A stretch of 64,000 bases of DNA from an uncultured Clostridia bacterium (lineage in GTDB: Bacteria; Bacillota; Clostridia; Christensenellales; Borkfalkiaceae): NCBI GenBank assembly GCA_947175485.1, contig CAMWMZ010000001.1:1-64000 (forward strand), written 5' to 3'. The notes beneath the pieces are model-generated. The model saw only the letters and a program-made list of their open reading frames with translations, made no database searches and was not told the DNA's origin. Position numbers and translations under genes: made by a program. Positions 21,104 to 30,251 of this stretch are shown piece by piece (positions within the stretch are counted from its first letter, which is position 1; each line of letters opens with the position of its first letter).

Positions 21104-21455
21104 TTGAGTTAATTTTACGGTCGCGGGCTATGGAAGTAGCGTGAGGAAAGTCCGAGCATCACAGGGCAAGGGTGCCTGTCAACGGCAGGTGGAGGCGACT
21201 TCAAGGAAAGTGAACAGAAATATACCGCGGTTTTACCGTAAGGTTGGAATGGCGAGGTAAGAGCTCACCGTCCCTTTGGCAACAAGGGGAGCCAATTAAA
21301 CCCCACCCGATGCAAGATTGGGTTGTCGGCTGCTTGAATGCAAAAGCTGCCCGTTTGCCGGCAATCGTTAATATCGCTTGAGCTTGCAGGCGACTGCAAG
21401 ATTAGATAGATGACCGTACACGACAGAACTCGGCTTACAGATTAATCTCAGATTA
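21104..21455 (+). ncRNA. rnpB: RNase P RNA
   Basis: Conserved P4-region core gaggaaagtccgagcatcacagggcaagggtgcc and distal cagaactcggcttacag. Also conserved ggaatggcgaggtaagagctcaccg. A plausible promoter ttgccc-N17-taaaat lies upstream. Ends are approximate. Confidence 0.95.
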
Positions 21456-21459
21456 TTAT

Positions 21460-21497
21460 GACCGCCATGGCGTAAATCCGCCGTGGCGGTTTTTTAT
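21460..21497 (+). terminator. Intrinsic terminator of rnpB
   Basis: gaccgccatggcgtaaatccgccgtggcggttttttat. Confidence 0.85.
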
Positions 21498-21506
21498 TTA
21501 AAATGT

Positions 21507-21564
21507 TTGACAGTATTAATAATTAATGTTATAATAACAATTGTTATTAATAACTTTTGTTATT
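21507..21564 (+). promoter_or_regulatory. Sigma-A promoter with tandem 16-bp operator for the TetR-ABC operon
   Basis: TTGACA (21507-21512), N17, TATAAT (21530-21535), overlapped by perfect palindrome AATAACAATTGTTATT (21533-21548) and adjacent near-copy AATAACTTTTGTTATT (21549-21564). Confidence 0.8.
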
Positions 21565-21579
21565 TATAAGAGGTGAAAA

Positions 21580-22143
21580 TTGCCTGCAAAAAAGATTATT
21601 ACAAAATCACAAATTGTTGAAGCGGCGGTGAATATAGTGAGGCAGAGCGGAATCACCGCTCTGAATGTACGCACGCTTGCACAAGCGTGCAAATGCTCTA
21701 CCCAGCCGATTTATTTATCTTTCAGCGGAACAGACGAGTTAAAGCAAGAGGTTGCCCGTGCGGTATTAAAAATATTCAACGAATATATTGAAAGGGAAAT
21801 TAAAAACGGCGAATATCCCGAATATAAGGCGGTGGGTATGGGATATATACGCTTTGCAAAAGAAGAAAAGCAGTTATTTAAGTATCTTTTAATGAACGAC
21901 GGAATGTCTGAAAGCGGAATGAAGAATGAAAGTTTTGAGCAGTCCGTATTTATGATAATTAAAAATTACGGTCTTTATCGGGATGAGGCAAGTAAGCTTC
22001 ATTTGCAGATGTGGATTTTTGTCCACGGCATTGCGAGTATGTTTGCCACAGAGTATTTGGATTGGGATTACGATACCGTCAGCCAATTAGTTACAGACGC
22101 GTATAAAAGTTTTATTGAAAATCTAAAAGGAGAGAATAAATGA
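21580..22143 (+). CDS. TetR/AcrR family transcriptional regulator
   Basis: N-terminal HTH pattern ITKSQIVEAAVNIVRQSGITALNVRTLAQACKCSTQPIYLSF. TTG start with aagaggtg SD. Confidence 0.88.
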   Translation: MPAKKIITKSQIVEAAVNIVRQSGITALNVRTLAQACKCSTQPIYLSFSGTDELKQEVARAVLKIFNEYIEREIKNGEYPEYKAVGMGYIRFAKEEKQLFKYLLMNDGMSESGMKNESFEQSVFMIIKNYGLYRDEASKLHLQMWIFVHGIASMFATEYLDWDYDTVSQLVTDAYKSFIENLKGENK

Positions 22144-23048
22144 TTATAGAAATTGAAAATCTGCAAAAGTCTTTTAAAGATATAAAAGCTGTGGACGGAG
22201 TTTCTTTTAAAGTAAAAGAAGGTGAGCTGTTTGCCTTTCTTGGCGTTAACGGCGCGGGAAAATCGACTACCATAAACATAATCAGCGGTATTTTACAAAA
22301 AGACGGCGGTATAGTTAAAGTTTGCGGGCATGATCTTGATAAAGAAACCGAACAAGTCAAAAACGACCTTGGAATAGTATTTCAGAATTCCGTATTGGAT
22401 AAAAAAATGAGCGTATATGATAATTTGAAATCCCGTGCAAATCTTTACGGGATTTTCGGCGCTGAATTCAAAAAACGGCTTGAAGAAATAACCGAGCTTT
22501 TAGATTTGAAAGATATTTTAAAACGTCCGATTAGTAAGCTTTCCGGCGGACAAAAAAGGCGCATAGATATTGCCCGCGCGCTATTTCATAATCCAAAGCT
22601 TTTAATACTTGACGAGCCAACTACCGGACTCGATCCTAAAACAAGGATAACCGTTTGGAGCGTTATAGAAAAATTGAGAAAAGAAAGCGGTTTGACCGTG
22701 TTTTTAACAACGCACTATATGGAAGAAGCGTCTACTGCAGATTACGTAGTAATTTTAGACGGCGGTAAAAAGGTTGCCGAGGGTACTCCGCACGAACTGA
22801 AGAATAAATACGCAAGCGATTATATAAGATTTTACAATCAAACGGAGCAAGCGGAGAAGGCGGCTTCCGCGTTCGGTTTGCCGATTAAAAGGGAAAGAGA
22901 TTATCTGGAAGTGGAACTTAAAAATACCGCTCAGGTTGCGGATATATTTAAAAAGAACCCTGAAGTTTTTGAAGATTTTGAAGTATTAAAGGGTAACATG
23001 GATAACGTTTTTTTAAAGGTTACCGGCAAGGATTTGAGCGAGGTGTAA
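22140..23048 (+). CDS. ABC transporter ATP-binding protein (drug/DrrA type)
   Basis: GVNGAGKSTT, LSGGQKRRIDIARAL, LLILDEPTTGLDP. Start overlaps the TetR stop. Confidence 0.93.
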   Translation: MIIEIENLQKSFKDIKAVDGVSFKVKEGELFAFLGVNGAGKSTTINIISGILQKDGGIVKVCGHDLDKETEQVKNDLGIVFQNSVLDKKMSVYDNLKSRANLYGIFGAEFKKRLEEITELLDLKDILKRPISKLSGGQKRRIDIARALFHNPKLLILDEPTTGLDPKTRITVWSVIEKLRKESGLTVFLTTHYMEEASTADYVVILDGGKKVAEGTPHELKNKYASDYIRFYNQTEQAEKAASAFGLPIKRERDYLEVELKNTAQVADIFKKNPEVFEDFEVLKGNMDNVFLKVTGKDLSEV

Positions 23049-23049
23049 A

Positions 23050-23979
23050 ATGAACGGAAAAATTATCGAGTGCAGAAAACTCGTTTCACTAATAAGGCGC
23101 AATACAAAATGTTATTTTAAAGATAAATTTATGTTCTTTATTTCTATGATTACGCCTCTTATACTTTTGATTTTATTTGCAACTTTTCTCAGAAACGTTT
23201 ATATAGAGAGCTTTAAATCGGCGTTTCCGGAAAATTTCACGGTTGATAACAGAATTCTGGAAGGAATAACCGGCGCGTGGCTTATGTCATCAATACTATC
23301 GGTAAGCTCAGTAACAGTTGCATTTTGTTCAAACGTTATAATGATAAACGATAAAATCGACGGTAATTTAAACGATTTACGAGTTTCTCCCGTAAAGGGA
23401 ACTACCGTTTCTCTCGCTTATTTTATTTCAAATTTTTTTGTTACGTTTATTGTGATGATGTGTCTTATGCTTATCGGGCATATTTATCTTGCTTGTGTAG
23501 GCTGGTACATATCGGTGGGTGACGCGTTTATGATTATTGTGGACGTGTTTTGCGGGGTGCTTTTCGGGACTTTGCTGGCGGGGGTAGTGGAAAGCTTTAT
23601 TTCTAATCAGGGCGGGCTTTCGGCAGTTTCAACGCTTGTATCTTCAATGTACGGTTTTATTTGCGGTGCTTATATGCCGCTTTCGACTTTTGCTGCGGGG
23701 CTGAGAAACGTTCTCGGCTGTCTCCCCGGGACTTACGGGGTCGGAATATTAAGAAATCACTATATGAGCGGATATCTTGACGCTCTTGCCGACGCGGGGC
23801 TTCCTTCCGAAGCGATTGAAGGAATAAGGGCATCGTTTGACGCTAAAATTGAAGTGTTCGGGACGGAAATTCCTCTTGGCGCTATGTATGGAATATTGTT
23901 GGGAACGTGCGCGGTTTTGTTGGCGGCATATATTTTAATCGTAGTGTTCAAAAATAAAAAGAAAAAGGCAGCCGTATAA
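23050..23979 (+). CDS. ABC-2 type transporter permease
   Basis: Multi-TM protein; DLRVSPVKGTTVSLAYFISNF and C-terminal ABC-2 pattern, directly after its ATPase. Confidence 0.88.
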   Translation: MNGKIIECRKLVSLIRRNTKCYFKDKFMFFISMITPLILLILFATFLRNVYIESFKSAFPENFTVDNRILEGITGAWLMSSILSVSSVTVAFCSNVIMINDKIDGNLNDLRVSPVKGTTVSLAYFISNFFVTFIVMMCLMLIGHIYLACVGWYISVGDAFMIIVDVFCGVLFGTLLAGVVESFISNQGGLSAVSTLVSSMYGFICGAYMPLSTFAAGLRNVLGCLPGTYGVGILRNHYMSGYLDALADAGLPSEAIEGIRASFDAKIEVFGTEIPLGAMYGILLGTCAVLLAAYILIVVFKNKKKKAAV

Positions 23980-24020
23980 ATGAAAAAATACGAATTCATA
24001 AATTTGAAGTAAAAAAATAA

Positions 24021-24093
24021 CTATGTTGCAACCGCTGTCTCGGCAGAGGCAGAATAATAAGTGAAATGGCGGATTAATGATTTTGTTACATAG
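24021..24093. other. Candidate structured noncoding element (nested inverted repeat)
   Basis: CTATGT...ACATAG outer stem, CCGC...GCGG inner stem, apical tCTCggcaGAG hairpin, in an otherwise unexplained 250-nt intergenic region. Confidence 0.3.
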
Positions 24094-24171
24094 GGTGTGC
24101 CTTCAAAACAAGGACTAAGAGGTAAAATTTTTGAAATGGATTTGATTTTTGAAACCGAGGCTTAGATTTTG

Positions 24172-24200
24172 TTGATTTAAAAGTTTTGAAATGCTATAAT
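24172..24200 (+). promoter_or_regulatory. Sigma-A promoter of the M29 aminopeptidase
   Basis: TTGATT-N17-TATAAT. Confidence 0.7.
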
Positions 24201-24229
24201 TTACGCAAATTAAAGCCAAGGTGATTTAT

Positions 24230-25456
24230 ATGCAAAAAGAAAGATTACAAAAATACGCAGAGTTGATTATTAAGTGTGGTTTAAATGTTCAAAACGGACA
24301 GGAAGTAATTATACGTTGCGGACTTGACCAACCGGAATTCGTTGCGATGTGTGTTGAAGAGTGTTACAAACGCGGTGCGGAAAGAGTAAAGGTTGAATGG
24401 TCTTATATGCCCGTTACGAAAATTAATTATAATTACAGAAGTCTTGAAACGCTTTCCGAATTTACTGCGGTGGAAAAAGCCGAATGGGAAAGAAAGGTAG
24501 AAAAGCTTTCTTGCCTTTTATGGTTAGATTCCGATGATCCGGACGGGCTTAACGGCACGGACAGTGAAAAAATTTCAAAGGCAAATCAGGCGCGTTTTCC
24601 TTTTATCAAACCGTATCGCGATGCGATTGAAAATAAGTATCAATGGTGCATTGCCGCTGTTCCGGGAAAAGAATGGGCAAAAAAGATTTATCCTGAGCTT
24701 AATGACGAGCAAGCTGTTGAAAAGCTTTGGGAAGATATTTTGCTTTGTTCGCGTGTTGACGACGACCCCATTAAGGCATGGAAAAATCATAATGAAAATC
24801 TTGCCGGGCATTGTGCGGTGCTGAACAAATATAAGTTTGAAAGGCTTGAATACAAAAGCAAAAACGGAACTGATTTTAAAGTAGGATTAAACCCGAAAGG
24901 TATTTTTATGGGCGGCGGCGAAAACGCGCTCGGAAGCAACATTTATTATAATCCCAATATACCGAGCGAAGAAGTTTTTACCTCTCCTATGCGCGGGGTT
25001 GCCGACGGAAAAGTTGTTGCGACAAAACCTCTGTCTTATCAGGGAAAATTAATTGAAAATTTTTGGTTGCGTTTTGAAAACGGTAAGGCGGTAGAAGTAT
25101 ATGCGGAGAGAAATCAGGAGCTTCTTGAAAAAATGATTTCTATGGACGAGGGCGCGGCTTATCTCGGCGAGGTTGCCTTAATTGCATATAACTCGCCTAT
25201 AAACAACACGGGAATTTTGTTTTACAACACTCTTTTTGACGAAAACGCAAGTTGTCATTTGGCTTTGGGCAGAGGCTTCAGCAACTGCCTTGAAAATTAC
25301 GAAAGCTATTCCGTTGAAGAATGTGAAAAGCTTGGTATCAACAGCTCGATGATCCACGTGGATTTTATGATAGGCAGTGAGGATATGGATATCGTTGGCG
25401 TAACCGCCGACGGAAAACGCGTTCAGATTTTCAAAAACGGGAATTGGGCTATATAA
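24230..25456 (+). CDS. M29 family aminopeptidase (AmpS-like)
   Basis: MQKERLQKYAELIIKCGLNVQNGQEVIIRCGLDQPEFVAMCVEECYKRGAERVKVEW; HLALGRGFSNC; MIHVDFMIGSEDMDIVGVTADGKRVQIFKNGNW. ATG preceded by ccaagg SD. Confidence 0.93.
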   Translation: MQKERLQKYAELIIKCGLNVQNGQEVIIRCGLDQPEFVAMCVEECYKRGAERVKVEWSYMPVTKINYNYRSLETLSEFTAVEKAEWERKVEKLSCLLWLDSDDPDGLNGTDSEKISKANQARFPFIKPYRDAIENKYQWCIAAVPGKEWAKKIYPELNDEQAVEKLWEDILLCSRVDDDPIKAWKNHNENLAGHCAVLNKYKFERLEYKSKNGTDFKVGLNPKGIFMGGGENALGSNIYYNPNIPSEEVFTSPMRGVADGKVVATKPLSYQGKLIENFWLRFENGKAVEVYAERNQELLEKMISMDEGAAYLGEVALIAYNSPINNTGILFYNTLFDENASCHLALGRGFSNCLENYESYSVEECEKLGINSSMIHVDFMIGSEDMDIVGVTADGKRVQIFKNGNWAI

Positions 25457-25477
25457 TTAAAATCAATAATCAAAAAG

Positions 25478-25510
25478 AAGCCCCGTCGCAAATGCGACGG
25501 GGCTTTATTA
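25478..25510. terminator. Bidirectional intrinsic terminator
   Basis: aagccccgtcgca-aa-tgcgacggggctttatt between convergent genes. Confidence 0.85.
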
Positions 25511-25515
25511 TTTTA

Positions 25516-26679
25516 TTATATAACTTGTAAAACAAAAAATTTCAGATATTGAGTTTCTTCTGCGGATAAGAGTGCGGGATGATCGGGTGACTGGGTTTTT
25601 ATTTCTACATATCTGACAATTCGTCCGCTTTCCTTAGCGGCTTCTATAAGCATTTTTTCAAATAAAGCGGAGGACATATAGTGCGAACAAGAACAGGTTA
25701 TTAAAAATCCGCCTTTTTTGACGATTTTCATTGCGGTTAAGTTTATATCTTTATAACCGCGGTAAGCGTCTTTGACTTCGTTTGCAGATTTGCAAAAAGC
25801 GGGCGGATCCAGAATAACCGTATCAAATTGGGTTTTCTCTTTACGGAAATTGCGCAAAACCTCAAAAACATCGCCCTGTAACGTCGTAATGTTTTTTATT
25901 CCGTTAAGCTTAGCGTTGTCACGCACGTTTTTCAATGCAAGTTCGGAAATATCGCATGCGGTTACCTTATCTGCGACGGTTGAAGCGTTCAGCGAAAAAC
26001 CGCCGCTGTTGCAAAAGCAGTCCAAAACATTACCTTTACTATATTTTCTTACGGCGAAGCGATTTTCTTTTTGATCCAAGAAATAACCTGTTTTTTGTCC
26101 GTTCTTTACATCGACGAGCATTTTCAGTCCGTTTTCTTCTATTTCAATATAGTCCGGTACTTCACCGTATAAAGTTTGTTTTACTTCGGTTAAACCTTCT
26201 TTTTTTCTGACGGAAACGTCGCTGCGTTCATAAATTCCTTTAGGATTGAAAAGGTTAACGAGTATTTTGCACAGCATGTTTTTGCGCATGTCTATACCAA
26301 GAGAAAGACATTGCATAACAAGGTAATCGCCGTATTTATCGACTATCAGTGCAGGTATATTATCCGCTTCCGCAAAAACCATACGGTAACAGTTTTTATA
26401 TCCCAACCGCAGCCGATATTCGTTTGCGGCTTGTATTGTGTTTTTATAAAACTCTTCGCCGTCGGTTTCGTTGTTGCGGATAAATATTCTAACAAGAATT
26501 TTAGAAGCGTGGTTTATGTATCCTTTTCCGATGTATCTTCCGTCGTGAGAAAATACAGAGGCTATAGATCCGTTTTTATCTTTACCCTCGATTTTTGCAA
26601 CTTCGTTTGCGTAAACCCAACTGTGCCCCGCGTTAATTCGTTTTTCTTCGCCCTTTTTAAGGTATATGCTGTAAGCCAT
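25516..26679 (-). CDS. Class I SAM-dependent rRNA methyltransferase with PUA domain (RlmI-like)
   Basis: N-terminal PUA-like (LKKGEEKRINAGHSWVYANEVAKIEG); GYFLDQKENR; VLDCFCNSGGFSLNA; VILDPPAFCKS; SCSHYMS. Confidence 0.92.
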   Translation of the reverse strand: MAYSIYLKKGEEKRINAGHSWVYANEVAKIEGKDKNGSIASVFSHDGRYIGKGYINHASKILVRIFIRNNETDGEEFYKNTIQAANEYRLRLGYKNCYRMVFAEADNIPALIVDKYGDYLVMQCLSLGIDMRKNMLCKILVNLFNPKGIYERSDVSVRKKEGLTEVKQTLYGEVPDYIEIEENGLKMLVDVKNGQKTGYFLDQKENRFAVRKYSKGNVLDCFCNSGGFSLNASTVADKVTACDISELALKNVRDNAKLNGIKNITTLQGDVFEVLRNFRKEKTQFDTVILDPPAFCKSANEVKDAYRGYKDINLTAMKIVKKGGFLITCSCSHYMSSALFEKMLIEAAKESGRIVRYVEIKTQSPDHPALLSAEETQYLKFFVLQVI

Positions 26680-26685
26680 ATTTTA

Positions 26686-26749
26686 AGTTTAGCAAATTGT
26701 GATAATAATTGCAATAAATTTGCTTTTTATTTCCGCATTATGGTATAAT
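26686..26749. promoter_or_regulatory. Divergent sigma-A promoters for the methyltransferase (-) and ABC exporter (+)
   Basis: Minus strand: TTGCAA (26714-26709), N17, TAAACT (26691-26686). Plus strand: TTGCTT (26720-26725), N18, TATAAT (26744-26749). Confidence 0.65.
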
Positions 26750-26757
26750 TCAAAAGT

Positions 26758-28485
26758 ATGCGTAAGCTGTTGAAGTATTTAAAACATTATAAAGTTCAAG
26801 CGGTTCTTGCGCCGCTTTTCAAATTGTTGGAGGCGAGCTTCGAGCTTATTGTTCCGCTTGTTGTTTCTGCGATTATAAATCAAATCGATACCGGCGAGGG
26901 AAGCACTTCATACGTAATCTACGCCTGTTTAATTTTAGTTGCGTTAGGATTGGTTGGCCTTGTCAGTGCGGTTGCCGCGCAATATTTTGCCGCAAAAGCC
27001 GCCGTAGGCTTTTCCAAGGAGTTGAGGCACGATTTGTTTAAGAAAATGCAGTCTCTTTCTTATAGCGACATAGACAAGCTTGGAACAGGTAAAATGATTA
27101 CGCGTATGACGAGCGACGTTAACCAGGTGCAGTCTGGCGTTAATATGGTTTTAAGGCTGTTTATGCGTTCGCCGTTTATTGTTTTCGGCGCAATGATTAT
27201 GGCTTTTACTATAAGCTCGCTTGCGGGCGGAATATTTGCCGCGGCGATTGCGGTTTTATGTATCGTTGTGTTCGGAATTATGCTGATAAGCATACCGCTC
27301 TATAAAAAAGTTCAGGGGAATCTCGATAACGTAACTGTTGCAACAAGAGAAACTCTTGCGGGAGCAAGAGTATTGCGCGCTTTCTGCAAAGAAGATGACG
27401 AAATAGATAAATATAATGCAAAAAACGCCGAGCTGACGAAATCACAGCTTTTTGTCGGTAAAATATCTGCTTTAATGAACCCTTTGACTTTTGCTATTAT
27501 AAACGTTGCGATAATAATTTTATTATACGTCGGAGCAATTAAGTTTGAAGCGGGGGTATTGAATCGCGGGCAAGTGGTTGCGCTTTACAACTATATGTCG
27601 CAAATTCTTATAGAGCTTATTAAGCTTGCAAATCTAATAATAACTGTAACGAAGTCGTTTGCCTGTGCGGGAAGAATCAGCGAAATTTTAGATATGAATC
27701 CTTCGCTTAAAAACGGTATTAAGACGCTTGCCGATAATGCGAATTTTATTGAATACAGAAACGTGACCGTAAATTATTCGGATTCTCCGTTAAACGCGCT
27801 TGAAAACGTTAATTTTTCTGTAAAACGCGGAGAAACGGTTGGTATCATCGGCGGAACCGGTGCGGGTAAAACAACTTTGGTAAACGTTTTGCCTCATTTT
27901 TATGACGTTAACGGCGGAGAAGTGATTTTAGACGGTATTAACGTAAATGCTTACGGTGACGAACAGCTGCGGGAAATTTGCGGCGTTGTTCCGCAACGCG
28001 CCGTTTTGTTTGAGGGAACTATCAGAGATAATCTCAGGTGGGGCAACGAGAATGCGACCGACGACGATATTATGTCGGCGGTTAACGCGGCGCAGGCTGC
28101 AGACGTAATAAACGCTAAAAGCAATGGGCTTGATGAAATAGTAGAGCAAGGCGGTAAAAATTTTTCCGGCGGACAACGGCAAAGACTTACAATTGCCCGC
28201 GCTCTTGTTAAAAAGCCTCAAATATTAATTCTTGACGACAGCGCGTCTGCACTTGATTACGCGACGGACGCAAAGTTAAGGCAGTCTATCAAAAATCTTG
28301 AATATAAACCTACCGTGTTTATAGTATCGCAACGCACTTCGTCAATACGCCATGCCGATAAAATTATCGTGCTTGACGGCGGTAAAATGGTGGGGGCGGG
28401 CACGCACGACGAATTGCTAAAAAACAACGAGGTCTATAGGGAAATACATTTTTCACAGTTTGAGAAGGGGGGCGGCAATGGCTAA
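26758..28485 (+). CDS. Heterodimeric ABC exporter half-transporter (degenerate nucleotide site)
   Basis: TMD plus NBD: GGTGAGKTT, NFSGGQRQRLTIARAL, Walker B LILDDSASALD (E to D), H-loop VSQRTSS (H to Q). Confidence 0.92.
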   Translation: MRKLLKYLKHYKVQAVLAPLFKLLEASFELIVPLVVSAIINQIDTGEGSTSYVIYACLILVALGLVGLVSAVAAQYFAAKAAVGFSKELRHDLFKKMQSLSYSDIDKLGTGKMITRMTSDVNQVQSGVNMVLRLFMRSPFIVFGAMIMAFTISSLAGGIFAAAIAVLCIVVFGIMLISIPLYKKVQGNLDNVTVATRETLAGARVLRAFCKEDDEIDKYNAKNAELTKSQLFVGKISALMNPLTFAIINVAIIILLYVGAIKFEAGVLNRGQVVALYNYMSQILIELIKLANLIITVTKSFACAGRISEILDMNPSLKNGIKTLADNANFIEYRNVTVNYSDSPLNALENVNFSVKRGETVGIIGGTGAGKTTLVNVLPHFYDVNGGEVILDGINVNAYGDEQLREICGVVPQRAVLFEGTIRDNLRWGNENATDDDIMSAVNAAQAADVINAKSNGLDEIVEQGGKNFSGGQRQRLTIARALVKKPQILILDDSASALDYATDAKLRQSIKNLEYKPTVFIVSQRTSSIRHADKIIVLDGGKMVGAGTHDELLKNNEVYREIHFSQFEKGGGNG

Positions 28486-30232
28486 ACCTTCGCAGAAACT
28501 AATTTTGAAACGTGTGTTAAAACAGCTGAAGCCTTACGGATTTTTACTTGCGGCAACCATATTTTTTGCGCTTATATCCGTTGCGGGAGCTTTGATTGTT
28601 CCGATTTTCTTCGGTCAGGTGATAGATTTACTGATAGACGGCGCGGCGGTTGATTTTTCTAAAATTTTTGAAAAGTTTATTGCTATAGGCGCTACGTTAG
28701 CCGTTACCTGCCTTGCGCAGTGGCTGATGAACGCTATAAACAACAAAATTACTTATAACGTAGTACGGGATATCAGGGAGGAAGCGTTTTCTAAAATTCA
28801 GGTTTTGCCGCTGAAATTTATCGATGCTCACTCATACGGAGATATAGTCGGGCGCAACGTTGCCGACGTGGATCAGTTTGCCGACGGACTTTTGATGGGT
28901 TTTACCCAACTGTTTACCGGTATTCTTACAATCGTAGGCACGCTTGGCATAATGATTGCCATAAACTGGGTTATTGCGTTGATTGTTTTCGTAATCACTC
29001 CGCTTTCGCTTTTCGTTGCCAAATTCATAGCTACGAGGACATATTCTTTATTCAGAAAAGCTTCCGAAATTAGAGGCGAGCAAACTGCGTTTATCGATGA
29101 AATGATAGGTAATTTAAAGGTCGTTAAAGCATTTAACCGTGAGGATGAAAATCTTGAAAAATTCGACGGTATAAACGAACGGCTTACAAAAGCTTCGCTT
29201 AAATCTATATTCTATTCTTCGCTTACAAATCCGTGTACGAGATTTGTTAATGCGGTGGTTTATGCGGCGGTTGCGCTATCGGGAGCTTTAATGCTGGTAT
29301 GGAGCACGCCTTTACCCGTTGTGTTTTCGGTTGGTATGCTTACAAGCCTTTTGTCTTATGCAAACCAGTACACAAAGCCGTTTAACGAGATTTCGGGAGT
29401 AATAACCGAATTGCAAAACGCAGTAGCGTGCGCCGGCAGAATATACGAAGTTATTGATGAAGAACCGCAGAAGCCCGACAATGAAAATGCTTTGACACTT
29501 GAAAACGTAAAAGGCGATATAAGTTTCGAGGGAGTGTACTTTTCTTATACGCAGGACAGGAAGCTTATTGAAAATCTGAATATTTCTGCGCGTGCCGGCC
29601 AAAGGATAGCAATAGTAGGTCCTACAGGTTGCGGCAAAACAACTTTAATTAATCTTTTAATGCGTTTTTATGATCCCGACAGCGGAAATATTTACGTTGA
29701 CGGAAACGATATAATGGACGTTACCCGTAAGTCTTTGCGTAAAAACTATGGAATGGTTTTGCAGGAAACATGGTTGAAGAGCGGAACCGTTTCTGAAAAC
29801 ATTGCTATGGGTAACCCTTCTGCAAGCCGCGAGGAAATAGAGGCTGCCGCGAGAGCCGCGCATGCGCATAATTTTATTATGCAGTTGCCGTACGGATATG
29901 ATACTGTTATATCCGAGGACGGACTGTCACAAGGGCAAAAGCAGCTTTTGTGTATTGCGCGCATAATGCTTTGTTTGCCGCCTATGCTCATTTTGGACGA
30001 GGCTACTTCATCAATAGATACGCGCACCGAGAAAAAGATACAGAATGCGTTTTCAAAGCTAATGAACGGACGAACGAGTTTTATAGTAGCGCACAGGCTT
30101 TCGACTATTAAAGAGGCGGATTTAATACTCGTTATGAATAACGGAAATATTATCGAGCAGGGTACGCACGACGAGCTTTTGGCAAAAGACGGATTTTATT
30201 CTAAACTATACAACAGTCAATTTGCAATATAA
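28478..30232 (+). CDS. Heterodimeric ABC exporter half-transporter (canonical catalytic residues, LSQGQ signature)
   Basis: GPTGCGKTT, GLSQGQKQLLCIAR, LILDEATSSIDTRTE, VAHRLST. ATG at 28478 preceded by aaggggggcgg SD; overlaps the previous gene. Confidence 0.92.
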   Translation: MAKPSQKLILKRVLKQLKPYGFLLAATIFFALISVAGALIVPIFFGQVIDLLIDGAAVDFSKIFEKFIAIGATLAVTCLAQWLMNAINNKITYNVVRDIREEAFSKIQVLPLKFIDAHSYGDIVGRNVADVDQFADGLLMGFTQLFTGILTIVGTLGIMIAINWVIALIVFVITPLSLFVAKFIATRTYSLFRKASEIRGEQTAFIDEMIGNLKVVKAFNREDENLEKFDGINERLTKASLKSIFYSSLTNPCTRFVNAVVYAAVALSGALMLVWSTPLPVVFSVGMLTSLLSYANQYTKPFNEISGVITELQNAVACAGRIYEVIDEEPQKPDNENALTLENVKGDISFEGVYFSYTQDRKLIENLNISARAGQRIAIVGPTGCGKTTLINLLMRFYDPDSGNIYVDGNDIMDVTRKSLRKNYGMVLQETWLKSGTVSENIAMGNPSASREEIEAAARAAHAHNFIMQLPYGYDTVISEDGLSQGQKQLLCIARIMLCLPPMLILDEATSSIDTRTEKKIQNAFSKLMNGRTSFIVAHRLSTIKEADLILVMNNGNIIEQGTHDELLAKDGFYSKLYNSQFAI

Positions 30233-30251
30233 ATAAATTAACGGAGAAAAT

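Noticed and set aside
21104-21497. tmRNA or riboswitch interpretation of the structured region after pyk
   Set aside because: The gaggaaagtccgagc...agaactcggcttacag core is diagnostic of RNase P RNA.
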